Origin: Bacteroidota bacterium
Lineage (GTDB): Bacteria > Bacteroidota > Bacteroidia > Chitinophagales > Saprospiraceae
Direction: 5' to 3'
DNA length: 64,000 bases
Assembly (NCBI GenBank): GCA_016124585.1
Contig: WGNL01000023.1
Span: 206,108 to 270,107, forward strand
In this document: in pieces, positions 27,068 through 36,295 of the stretch
How the letters are laid out: each line of letters starts with the position of its first letter
Position numbering within the stretch: the stretch's first letter is position 1
Notes under the pieces: generated by a model
The model's input: the letters and a program-made list of their open reading frames with translations, nothing else
Told to the model about the DNA's origin: nothing
The model's database searches: none
Made by a program: the position numbers and the translations under genes

Positions 27068-30000
27068 TTACAGCTTCCCAACCATCAACTTCAGCGCTTT
27101 GGCTCTGCGCCCAGCCGCCTGAATCCACACCACATACCAGCCTTCAGGTACGTCTGCCAAGTCAATGCGCACAGGTTCCAGAGGCGCCGAATCCACTTCC
27201 ATTTCCTTCACTAACCGACCCATCCGGTCCACCAGCAGCAGCCGGACGATGCGACCTTCCACTGCCCGCAGATTTACATCCACATACCCGTTGGCGGGGT
27301 TCGGGAAGAGCTTGAAATCATCTAAGTCATCCCAAAATTCCAGCATCTGCACGTTGGAGAAGGCAACGGAACCGTTGTCCCGCAGTTGAACAATACGGTA
27401 AAAATTCCAACCTGGAAGCGGTCGTTGGTCTGTGAAGTGATAAGTCGTGAAATTATCGGATTGCTCATCGTTTGGTTGCTCCGCAATGGAAGTCCAGACA
27501 AAACCATCCGCCGAGCGCTCAATGCCGTAATTGACAGCATGTTCGCCACTGTTCGTGCTCCAGCGGAGTTTTGCAGTGGCACCGTCCTGTTTTACAAACA
27601 AAGAAAACACCTCGCCGGGCGCACCAATCACAGGGCTTGGCGGCGGATTCAGCGTCCAAAGTGCCTCATCGTCCTCGACAGGTGTACCCGTTGTGTTGTT
27701 TCCGGGGGTGCTGTCCACGTCGGCGGGACTGGCCGTTTTCACCTGCACGAAATAGGGCAAAGGGGTTGTATTTTGCAGACAAAACAGCACGAGGGTCATG
27801 GTTTTGCTCGTTCCGGCGGCCAAACTGCCCACCGTCCACTCGCCCGTCACGAGGTCGTAGCTCGTTCCGCTCGGTGGTGTGTTCGCAGTGTGGGCTAAGC
27901 CTTGCGGGATTGGCACCGCCAATTTCACCCCACTGGCCGCCGCCGTGCCGTTATTTGTCACGGTGATGGTGAAGGTTACATCGTTCCAAATCAGCAGGTT
28001 AGGGCTGCTGGCCGTCAAGGTTACTTCAAGGTCGGGTGCACTGCCACCGGGCGCTGTCACGCCAAAACTACGGGTCACGTCAGGGGCAGGGTTGTAGCTG
28101 GCATTGCCCGCTTGGCTGGCTTTGATGGTCACAGTGCCCGTAGCTCCCGTCAATGTCACCGTATTGCCTGACAACGTCGCTGGGCCGCTCACCAGACTGA
28201 AAGTCACGGGCAAGCCGCTCGAAGCCGTCGCTGAAATGGTGAACGGCACATCCGTCGTCAATTTATTTGGAATCGAGTTGAACGTAATCGTCTGGTTTTG
28301 CAAACCAGGCGCACTCACTGTGAAACTCCGCTCAACAGGTGTGGCAGCATTCCAACTGGTGTTCCCCGCTTGGGTAGCTCGCACCGTGACTGTACCTGTC
28401 GTTCCGCCTAGGGTGATGGTATTTCCAGAAATCGTGGCGGGCCCACTCACAATGCTGAGGCTGACGGGGAGGCCGCTCGTTGTGCTCGCCGTAACGGTGA
28501 AGGGCGCATCGGTTGTCACCTTGTTTGGAATGGCATTGAACGTAATCGTCTGATTCTGAGGCCCTGAGCCGGGGGCACCTGCGGTAATGGCCGCTTCGTC
28601 GTCCTCGTTCGGAGTGGGCGCTGTGCCGTTGCCGGGAGTGCTGTCGTTGTCGGTCGGTGTGGCAGCGCTCACTTGGGCGTAGGCGGTCAATGGTGCATTC
28701 TGCAAAATGAAGAAATTGCAAGTAATCGTGGCAGTCTCTCCGGGGTCCATCGTACCCACCGTCCAAATTTGATCGGTGAAAAGTCCAAAGCTGCCCTTTG
28801 AAACCACCACCTCGTTTCCACCCACATAAACGACACTTGAAGGTTTCGGGAAAGCCACCGTCACCCCGCTGGCCGCCGCCGTTCCTGCATTCGTGAGGGT
28901 AGCGGTGAAACCGATATTCCCCCACTGGGTCACATTCTGCGCCGAGGAGGTCATGGTCAGTTCCAAATCAACGCCGCTGCCACCACCGGGCAGATTGACC
29001 GTGAAAGTCCGGTCAACGTTTGGGGCGGGATTGTAGCTGCTGTTGCCAGCTTGCGAAGCACGAATCGTTACCGAACCGGGTTGCCCCGTAAGGGTTACGG
29101 TCGTTCCGCTCAACGTGGCTGGCCCGCTGATCAGCGTGAAGGTGACTGGCAAGCCACTCGACGCCGTTGCTGAAATGGTGAACGGCACATCGGTCGTGAG
29201 TTTATTTGAAATATTGTTGAACAAAATGGTCTGACTTTGCAGCCCCGGTTGCCCCACGGTGAAGCTCCGGTCAACGGGCGTAGCAGCGTTCCAACTGCTG
29301 TTGCCCAATTGCGAAGCACGAACCACTACCGTTCCGGGCGTTCCACCCAGCGTTACCGTGTTGCCGCTCACGGTGGCCGGGCCACTCACGATGGAATAGG
29401 TCACAGACAGTCCGCTCGACGCCGTGGCACTGAGGGCAAACGGTGCATCAGTTGTCACTTTGTTCGGAATGGTTGGGAAGGTAATCGTCTGATTTTGAGG
29501 GCCTTGGCCAGCACCTAGCGCTACCTCTGCCACCTCATCGTCCTCGTTGGCAACGCCGGGGGTGCCATTACCGGGGGTGCTGTCGGTGTCTGTCTGGTCA
29601 CAGGCGCTTACCTCCGCCCAGCCAGTGAACGGTGGCGCAGCTAGCAGGTACCAACCCACCGTCAGCGTGGCGGAGCCACCAGCAGCGAGATTCCCCACAT
29701 ACCAGACTTTTGTTCCAAAATAGTCGAATGTGCCTTGCGAAGCAACTGCTTCACTGCCTCCGACATAGACTGTGTTGGAGGGTAGCGGTGCAAAGACCCG
29801 CACATTCGTGGCCTGCGCCGAGCCGCTGTTGGTGACGGTGAAGGTGTAAAAAATGGAATTGTAAATGCTGGCCGTCGTTGGGCTGATCGTGGCGCTGAGG
29901 GACAAATCCACATTGCCTCCCCCACCCGCTTGGGTGACGGTGAAACTACGCTCGACAGGAGTGGCCGCTGACCAGCTTGTGTTACCGGATTGCGAAGCAC

Positions 30001-32956
30001 GGATCGTCACCGTTCCTGCTTGTCCAGTCAAGGTAACGGTGCTGCCGCTCACGGTGGCCGGGCCGCTGATGATCGAGTAAGTCACTGGCAAACCACTGCT
30101 GGCCGAGGCACTCAAGGTGAAAGCTGGGTCGTTAGTGAGTTTGTTTGGGATGGTCGGAAAAGTGATGGTCTGTGATTGCGGAGCAGCCGAATATGGTGAA
30201 AGCCGCATTCCGGGGATGGGTCGTTCAAGGGTACCCCCAGGCAATTGCCAGCCGACGGCGAAGTTGTCACCGCCCGTGCCTTCCTTCATCAAGGCTTCGA
30301 TGTAGTATTGCTGACCTGCGGTCAAGGTGAGGAGTGCCGATTGTTGCGAAGTGAATTTCGTCCACTCCTGCGAAGATGTCCAACTTGTGACATTGGCAAT
30401 AAGCGACTTGTTGGCGGGACTGCTGTCGGTCGATAGCCAGAGTTCGCCGTTGTCGTCACTGGCTATCCAAAAACGATACTGCCCCGTGACCGGCGGACAA
30501 ATATAGCCGCGTACTCGAACGCCGTAGTTGTCGAAGGCATCCACTGGGATTTCAAAAATGTTCAGCGAACCAGTTGCGTTAGGTGTGGCAGTCAATGGGA
30601 TTTGTGAAACTGCCGTGCCTGTAATGCCGGTCCACCTCTCAAATGAAATAGTACCTGTGCCGCCACAGGTACTTGGTGGGGCAACGTTTACCCAAAAACT
30701 CTGCGATACATTGACTGCCGGGCCAACCGTACCGTTACCGGGCTGTGTAGCGGCTATGGTGACTTTGCCGGGTACACCAAGTAATGTGACCTGATTCCCA
30801 AGAACTTGTGCCGGGCCTTCCGTAACGTAGAAAGCAATAGGTAGCCCACTTGTAGTTGTGGCGGTCAAGTTGAACGGTGCATCACCCACCAATTTATCCG
30901 AGATCGCGGAGAAGCTGATGGTCTGGTTCGTTCCAGTACAGGCCGGAAAAATGTCCTTTTCATAAAAATCAGCCGCCCCTGTTGGATCACTAACTTTTAG
31001 TTTTATACGATACCAATAACTGGCTTCGTAGCATTCGATGGGTGTGAGGTTGACAGTTGCTGTGGGCGTGGTGAAAGTCTGTACGGGGTGTGAGTGCGCG
31101 TTGTGGTATAAAATCACTTCCCAAAAATAGCTCAGTTGAGAAGCCGAATGATTAGCATCAGTGACCGTGGCACTCAAGTTAACGGGTGTAGTCGTGCTTG
31201 GATTGAAAGTGTTGAGCGCATCAACGCTTGTAGAGACAATGTCCGGTACTGCGTTGTTCAGTGAAACATTGACGGTGGCTGTGGCAGTGAGGCTCGTGTT
31301 ATCGGTAACCGTCAGGGTTGTAGTGTACCCGATGGGGGAAGTGCCAGGGCTGTAAGTCTTAACAGGATTGGCCTCGGTGCTGGTGGTTCCGTCACCAAAA
31401 TTCCAGAGGTAGGCCAACGTGCCACCATCTTGATCATAGGTATTGAAACTGGAAAATTGGACGGTGAGCGGGGAAGTACCCACGTTGGGCGTAGCCGAAG
31501 CAAATGCCACTGGCGCATGGTTGGTGGTGCCTGTAAAGCTGACCCTCCGAATCTGGTCAGGGTAACGAACATACCAGATACCACCCTGTGTCGGGTGGGT
31601 GTTCACGAAGACGCAAGCTCCTGCCACATTCACGAAAGTGCGCACTTCGATGGGATTATAATTGGCATCAAATCTGAAGTTTCGAATCCAACCAGCGCCA
31701 TAGTCGGCATGGAAATAAGTGTCGTGCCACTCAGGCGGAAATTCATGTCCATGATACCAAACGCCTCCCGTACTGGCATTTCCAGTAAAGGAAGTGCCGG
31801 GAAGCTGCGCCGAGCCGACATTGTAAATCGTGCCGTTGATGAGCCCACGGGCACTGCCTGTACGCCAATCCACCTTTGGGCGGTCATGCACTGCCGGAGC
31901 ATAGGTCGAATTGTTGTAACCAGGCTGGGTGGTCATGCCCTCGTATTTCGGCCAACCGAAGTTCATGCCAGGGGCGTTTACTACGTCCATTTCTTCCCGT
32001 GTGGACCAGCCCACATCCCCCACTAGGAACACACCAGGGTTACCATCAGCAGGATTATGGCTCCCTGTCTCTGGGACATATGTAAAACGGTAGGGATTTC
32101 GCAGGCCGCGTGCCCAGACGCGGGAGGCGACAGACTTTGGTTGCGATGCATTCCAATAGGGATTGCTGGGGTAGCCCTCCCCGGTTTGGGGGTTTAACCG
32201 CAAAATTTTACCAGAATAAGAAGTCAGCGTCTGGCAGCGATAAGCACCGATATTTTGAGCGGAAGTGATGATGCCATCGGTGAGGGCCTGGGCGTAGTAG
32301 GTCTCGGCGAGACTGCCTTGGTCAACGGTGTTGTAGCTGGCCCCGTCACCCATGCTGGCAAGCAGCGAGCCATCCTGCCCAAAGACAAGGGAACCCGTGC
32401 CGTGGCTTTCGTGGAGGATGGGCGGGCCATCGTTCACCGAATTGCCTAGCAAAACAAAGCGGCTGCCAGGCACAACGCTAGCGAACGTGCTGATGTCCAC
32501 TTGGTAGCGGGTAATGCGCCCGATGGTAGCATTGTAGTATTCATTGGTCGTAGAGCTGTACTGACCAGTGCCATATTTTAACAAATAATGTCGATCCACA
32601 ACGTACTGGAGATAGATGTAGCCGTTGCTGAGGAAATTAGGATCGAGGGCGAAGCCGAGCAGTCCAAAGTCGCGCCAAGCACCGACTTCCTCGGAAATGT
32701 CAAGGAGCGGAGTAGGTTGTTTCACCCCGTTCACAACAACCCAGACTTTGCCGACGGTTTCCCAAACGTACATACGTCCGTTATTGTCCCAAGTGAAGCC
32801 GGCGACTTGATTGAAACCACCAAGGTAAAGGTTGTCAGAGAAGCCTGTAGGCTGGGCGCGGAGATTGCCCTTTACGAAGAAAAGCAAAATACTTAAAAAA
32901 ATAAGGACAAGTGGCCAATAACTGCCACGGGTTGAAACGGGTGTTGCTCGGTTCAT
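27068..32956 (-). CDS. PQQ-dependent sugar dehydrogenase-like secreted protein with PKD, PA14, Ig-like and DUF11 repeats and T9SS type A C-terminus
   Basis: FDLGLLGFALDPNF-like RDFGLLGFALDPNFLSNGYIYLQYV, GKILRLNPQTGEG, RVWARGLRNPYRF; PKD NVGTSPLTVQFSSFNTYDQDGGTLAYLWNFGDG; DUF11 SATISPTTASIYNSIFYTFTVTNSG; C-term FKLFPNPANGYVDVNL. Confidence 0.93.
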   Translation of the reverse strand: MNRATPVSTRGSYWPLVLIFLSILLFFVKGNLRAQPTGFSDNLYLGGFNQVAGFTWDNNGRMYVWETVGKVWVVVNGVKQPTPLLDISEEVGAWRDFGLLGFALDPNFLSNGYIYLQYVVDRHYLLKYGTGQYSSTTNEYYNATIGRITRYQVDISTFASVVPGSRFVLLGNSVNDGPPILHESHGTGSLVFGQDGSLLASMGDGASYNTVDQGSLAETYYAQALTDGIITSAQNIGAYRCQTLTSYSGKILRLNPQTGEGYPSNPYWNASQPKSVASRVWARGLRNPYRFTYVPETGSHNPADGNPGVFLVGDVGWSTREEMDVVNAPGMNFGWPKYEGMTTQPGYNNSTYAPAVHDRPKVDWRTGSARGLINGTIYNVGSAQLPGTSFTGNASTGGVWYHGHEFPPEWHDTYFHADYGAGWIRNFRFDANYNPIEVRTFVNVAGACVFVNTHPTQGGIWYVRYPDQIRRVSFTGTTNHAPVAFASATPNVGTSPLTVQFSSFNTYDQDGGTLAYLWNFGDGTTSTEANPVKTYSPGTSPIGYTTTLTVTDNTSLTATATVNVSLNNAVPDIVSTSVDALNTFNPSTTTPVNLSATVTDANHSASQLSYFWEVILYHNAHSHPVQTFTTPTATVNLTPIECYEASYWYRIKLKVSDPTGAADFYEKDIFPACTGTNQTISFSAISDKLVGDAPFNLTATTTSGLPIAFYVTEGPAQVLGNQVTLLGVPGKVTIAATQPGNGTVGPAVNVSQSFWVNVAPPSTCGGTGTISFERWTGITGTAVSQIPLTATPNATGSLNIFEIPVDAFDNYGVRVRGYICPPVTGQYRFWIASDDNGELWLSTDSSPANKSLIANVTSWTSSQEWTKFTSQQSALLTLTAGQQYYIEALMKEGTGGDNFAVGWQLPGGTLERPIPGMRLSPYSAAPQSQTITFPTIPNKLTNDPAFTLSASASSGLPVTYSIISGPATVSGSTVTLTGQAGTVTIRASQSGNTSWSAATPVERSFTVTQAGGGGNVDLSLSATISPTTASIYNSIFYTFTVTNSGSAQATNVRVFAPLPSNTVYVGGSEAVASQGTFDYFGTKVWYVGNLAAGGSATLTVGWYLLAAPPFTGWAEVSACDQTDTDSTPGNGTPGVANEDDEVAEVALGAGQGPQNQTITFPTIPNKVTTDAPFALSATASSGLSVTYSIVSGPATVSGNTVTLGGTPGTVVVRASQLGNSSWNAATPVDRSFTVGQPGLQSQTILFNNISNKLTTDVPFTISATASSGLPVTFTLISGPATLSGTTVTLTGQPGSVTIRASQAGNSSYNPAPNVDRTFTVNLPGGGSGVDLELTMTSSAQNVTQWGNIGFTATLTNAGTAAASGVTVAFPKPSSVVYVGGNEVVVSKGSFGLFTDQIWTVGTMDPGETATITCNFFILQNAPLTAYAQVSAATPTDNDSTPGNGTAPTPNEDDEAAITAGAPGSGPQNQTITFNAIPNKVTTDAPFTVTASTTSGLPVSLSIVSGPATISGNTITLGGTTGTVTVRATQAGNTSWNAATPVERSFTVSAPGLQNQTITFNSIPNKLTTDVPFTISATASSGLPVTFSLVSGPATLSGNTVTLTGATGTVTIKASQAGNASYNPAPDVTRSFGVTAPGGSAPDLEVTLTASSPNLLIWNDVTFTITVTNNGTAAASGVKLAVPIPQGLAHTANTPPSGTSYDLVTGEWTVGSLAAGTSKTMTLVLFCLQNTTPLPYFVQVKTASPADVDSTPGNNTTGTPVEDDEALWTLNPPPSPVIGAPGEVFSLFVKQDGATAKLRWSTNSGEHAVNYGIERSADGFVWTSIAEQPNDEQSDNFTTYHFTDQRPLPGWNFYRIVQLRDNGSVAFSNVQMLEFWDDLDDFKLFPNPANGYVDVNLRAVEGRIVRLLLVDRMGRLVKEMEVDSAPLEPVRIDLADVPEGWYVVWIQAAGRRAKALKLMVGKL

Positions 32957-33158
32957 ACTTTTTGGATTTTAGTGTTTGTTTAAATAGTGTTTGCGTGGCA
33001 GTTGCCAGCGGTACGGGGGGAATCCAGACTTAATATTTGAAAGGGAGGATGAGTGAGGAGAATTCCTATGTTTCAGGAAGATTTGCGAAGGTAATTCAGT
33101 TTTGTTGAAATTTAGGTATTTAATACGACATTTAACAGAAATGCATATCTACTAAAAA

Positions 33159-33188
33159 GAAGGGGCAGCCCGATTGGGCAGCCCCTTC
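33159..33188 (-). terminator. Hairpin downstream of hsp20 gene
   Basis: GAAGGGGCAGCCCGATTGGGCAGCCCCTTC. Confidence 0.65.
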
Positions 33189-33214
33189 AAGTTCTGCGAA
33201 ATGGTTAGCGAATT

Positions 33215-33670
33215 TTAGGCTACGAAAACATCCCTAGCTGGCGTCTGTGCCCTAGGTAGTTTTGGCAAGCTTACTACCAGCACGCCATCGGTGTAGGTGG
33301 CAGCGATGCCATTGGCATCAATTTTTTCGTTGAGCTGAAATTGCCGCTCGAAAGCCACCGTCTTGAACTCCCGACGGGTCCAGTTGGCTGATTTTGTGAG
33401 GTCGCTTTCCTCCTGCTTTTGGGCAGAGATAGTGAGGATATCACCTTGCACACTGATTTGAAAATCTTGCTTTGAGCGGCCTGGAGCGGCGAGGTGAAGT
33501 TCGTAGCGGTCTTCCAACTCCTGAACATTCACTGGAGGTTGGAACCAACCACCGCGAGCCCAGCCACTCTGTGGACCACCAAAACCTTGGCCCCAACGGC
33601 CATGACCACCCCAACCTTTGCCGGCATGACCGTAGCCGCCGCGCATTCCATGATGATTACTGTAACACAT
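33215..33670 (-). CDS. Hsp20/alpha-crystallin family protein with Gly-rich N-terminus (start at MCYSNHHG)
   Basis: PPVNVQELEDRYELHLAAPGRSKQDFQISVQGDILTISAQKQEE...REFKTVAFERQFQLNEKIDANGIAATYTDGVLVVSLPK. Confidence 0.93.
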   Translation of the reverse strand: MCYSNHHGMRGGYGHAGKGWGGHGRWGQGFGGPQSGWARGGWFQPPVNVQELEDRYELHLAAPGRSKQDFQISVQGDILTISAQKQEESDLTKSANWTRREFKTVAFERQFQLNEKIDANGIAATYTDGVLVVSLPKLPRAQTPARDVFVA

Positions 33671-33771
33671 GATTTGATTTGATTTAGTGGAACCAGGCGA
33701 TGAAAATTGGAGGTTTTTCTGTAAAAAAGCGCCGCTGATTTTCAAGTCGCCAAGCACCTGTTTTTAAAAAA

Positions 33772-34038
33772 TTAGATGACTTCGATTATCCTTGTCTGTT
33801 GTATCCAGTCGAAAGCAGGCTCACTACGCCTTGCGTCAATTGGAATGGGCTGCCGCTGCCGCATGGAGGCTACGTGCATCGGATTTTGGTGGTAGCCCCG
33901 GCCTATCAATCGGCGAATGGCCATGAAGACGCCACCGAAGATAACCAAGCCTAGCACTGCCGTTACCAACAGTTTGAATAGGAAAAACAAAGCCACTATG
34001 CCCACGAGCGGGGCAATGAAAAATGGGAACCGTCGCAT
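33772..34038 (-). CDS. Small membrane protein (start at MRRFPFF)
   Basis: MRRFPFFIAPLVGIVALFFLFKLLVTAVLGLVIFGGVFMAIRRLIG. Confidence 0.65.
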   Translation of the reverse strand: MRRFPFFIAPLVGIVALFFLFKLLVTAVLGLVIFGGVFMAIRRLIGRGYHQNPMHVASMRQRQPIPIDARRSEPAFDWIQQTRIIEVI

Positions 34039-34203
34039 GATTTGGAATTTTATGAAATGAAATAAATCGGGTGAAATTCTTGCGGCTGTTTTAATTTGTA
34101 TGCCGCACAAAAAGGAAGACGAACAGACTGATTTTTTACTTTAAATGAATTTATTTTTTTTGAAAAAATATTTTAAGCACTTGATTATCAGTTAATTATT
34201 GTA

Positions 34204-34947
34204 TCAATTTTCCAATAACCAGCGATGCAGTTTCGCGTATTCGCTTCTCCAAAAAACCTCGTTGTGCTTACCTCGTCCGCGGATAACTACGCGCAGTTGC
34301 CCTTCCGAAACCCCGCCATTGCGAAGTAACCAATACAGCCGCTGCAAAGCTGGTTCCATGCCTCGACTTTCTGTTTTGCTGCCCGCCACGTATATTTTTA
34401 GCCTCGGGTCAATTTCTTTTTCAGCCAAATTGAAAAGCTGCGGATTGAACCAAAGGGAAGGAGACATCGCTCCCACCTTGCCGAATACTTCGCCAAACTG
34501 AAACCCTGCATACAGTGCCAGCAGGCCGCCCATCGAACTGCCCACAATGGCAGTTGCTTCGCGCTGCGGTAGCGTCCGATAATTAGCATCCAGTTCTGGT
34601 TTGAGTTCCTGCATGATGAAGCGGAGGTGCGCGGCACCTCCCCCACCCTGCCGCCCGCGCTTAAAAGGCGCGTACTCGTTAATACGTCCCACGCCTGCAT
34701 TGTCAATACCCACGACGATGGCCTGAAGTTTTTTTGGCAGCTTCATCATGGTTTCAGGAATTTTCCAATGTCGGCCACCAAAAGCCGTTTTTGGATCAAA
34801 AAGGTTTTGACCATCCAAGGCATAAATGACGGGGTAGCGGCGCGACGATTGATGATAATCTTTGGGAAGCAAAAGGCGCACCGTGCGTGGTGCGCCCTTG
34901 GGCGTAGTTTTTATCTGAAAAAAGTGGAGCTGGGGGTCATTTTTCAT
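34204..34947 (-). CDS. Alpha/beta hydrolase, enterochelin-esterase-like
   Basis: RTVRLLLPKDYHQSSRRYPVIYALDGQNLFD, AIVGSSMGGLLALYAGFQFGEVFGKVGAMSPSLWF. Confidence 0.9.
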   Translation of the reverse strand: MKNDPQLHFFQIKTTPKGAPRTVRLLLPKDYHQSSRRYPVIYALDGQNLFDPKTAFGGRHWKIPETMMKLPKKLQAIVVGIDNAGVGRINEYAPFKRGRQGGGGAAHLRFIMQELKPELDANYRTLPQREATAIVGSSMGGLLALYAGFQFGEVFGKVGAMSPSLWFNPQLFNLAEKEIDPRLKIYVAGSKTESRGMEPALQRLYWLLRNGGVSEGQLRVVIRGRGKHNEVFWRSEYAKLHRWLLEN

Positions 34948-35270
34948 TCCTCACGCTTTTTGCAGCGCTCGCGCCACTTAGCCTTGAATTGAGCTCGCTC
35001 CTCCTCGCTCATGTTCATCCATTTCTCCCGCCAGTGCATGCCACCACCGGGCCGAGGTCCTGGTTTTCCATGAAAACCACTGAACAAGATTTTAGAAAGC
35101 ACCAACAGCCCTACCGCCTGCCAATAAGTCAACGCCGACACACCAGCCACGACGTTCGGCAAAATGGCGTTCCAAAGCAGCATGACGACCCACCCTATCA
35201 GCAGCAAAAAAGCAGCGATGCCAAAAGGTATGAGGAAAAATTTTTTACGACTTCTATGCTTGTTGAACAT
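34944..35270 (-). CDS. Hypothetical membrane protein
   Basis: FFLIPFGIAAFLLLIGWVVMLLWNAILP; overlaps downstream start by 4 nt (ATGA). Confidence 0.7.
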   Translation of the reverse strand: MFNKHRSRKKFFLIPFGIAAFLLLIGWVVMLLWNAILPNVVAGVSALTYWQAVGLLVLSKILFSGFHGKPGPRPGGGMHWREKWMNMSEEERAQFKAKWRERCKKREE

Positions 35271-35273
35271 GGC

Positions 35274-35837
35274 TCAATAATTTATGAATTCTTGGTAAAA
35301 GGTTTCGAGGCGGCTGCGCAGGTGCTGAACGGCATAGCGCTTTCGCGATATTAGGGTCTTGATGTTTTCGCCAGTGCGGTCGGCTATCTGCTGGAAAGTC
35401 TGGTCTTCCAGTTCGTTCCAGACAAAGACGTTTCGTTGGTTTTCAGGCAGTTCATCAAGGGCAGCGAAAAGGGTCTCCCAAAACAACTGCCGCAGGTACT
35501 CGTCCTCTGGCGTAGCAAAATCTGCCAGCAGTAAGTCCCCGAAGTTCAATTCGCCGTCCTCGTTTTCATAAGCAAGGTCTTCAAGGTGGTCCGGCTGGCG
35601 CTTACGGGAGCGGTCGGTCAGTTTATTGCGGGTCACCCGGAAGAGCCAAGCGCCGATGTTTTCGATGGACTCCAAATCTACAAGCTGGCTGAGTTGAAAC
35701 CAAACATCCTGCAGCACGTCCTCGGCATCAGCATCGCTGCCCACCCGAGGCCTGATGAAGCCAAAGAGCCGCTTGCCGTATTCCCGGACGGTCTGGACGA
35801 TGGTTTGCCGTTGAGCCATTGTGGTGATTTCGGTCAC
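35274..35837 (-). CDS. ECF RNA polymerase sigma factor
   Basis: DAEDVLQDVWFQLSQL, IGAWLFRVTRNKLTDRSRK, ELPENQRNVFVWNELEDQTFQQIADRTGENIKTLISRKRYAVQHLR. Confidence 0.93.
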   Translation of the reverse strand: MTEITTMAQRQTIVQTVREYGKRLFGFIRPRVGSDADAEDVLQDVWFQLSQLVDLESIENIGAWLFRVTRNKLTDRSRKRQPDHLEDLAYENEDGELNFGDLLLADFATPEDEYLRQLFWETLFAALDELPENQRNVFVWNELEDQTFQQIADRTGENIKTLISRKRYAVQHLRSRLETFYQEFINY

Positions 35838-36295
35838 GAAGTTCTAGCTTTTGGGGCAGGCAGACGAATGAGTTTGTGTTTTACTTTAAATGTTTTGAAA
35901 AAAATGGGAACAAGAGACATGAAATTCAGCGGAACGGCCAGCCTAACAAAATGGAACACTTATTGCCTTGGCGAAAATCTCCTTCTTCTGGTAAAATAGC
36001 TGCTGACAACTACGGCAAGAATTACCACCCATTTCAAATTTTAACTTTTGGGGCACGAACAAACTCAACGCAAGTCACATTTCGAGTTTGTTCAAATCCT
36101 AAAGCAGCCGGAACCCTTCCAGTCAGTGCCTAAATTCCTGCTTTAAAAATCCTTATTACCCTCTTGGTTATGCGCTTTTTCGCTGTTCCCCACAGCAATC
36201 ATCTGGCAGTTTTTGCCTTTGGCAAAAGCGTGTCCAGTGCTGGGGATGCATTGCCATTTTCAACGACTCATTCACTTTTTAAATAACTATTGCAC

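Noticed and set aside
28000-30200. Mobile-element insertion in the sugar dehydrogenase gene
   Set aside because: Repetition is in-frame Ig/DUF11 domain duplication, with no transposase or terminal repeats.
34870-34900. Hairpin GGCGCACCGTGCGTGGTGCGCC as terminator
   Set aside because: Lies inside the esterase coding sequence without a T tract.
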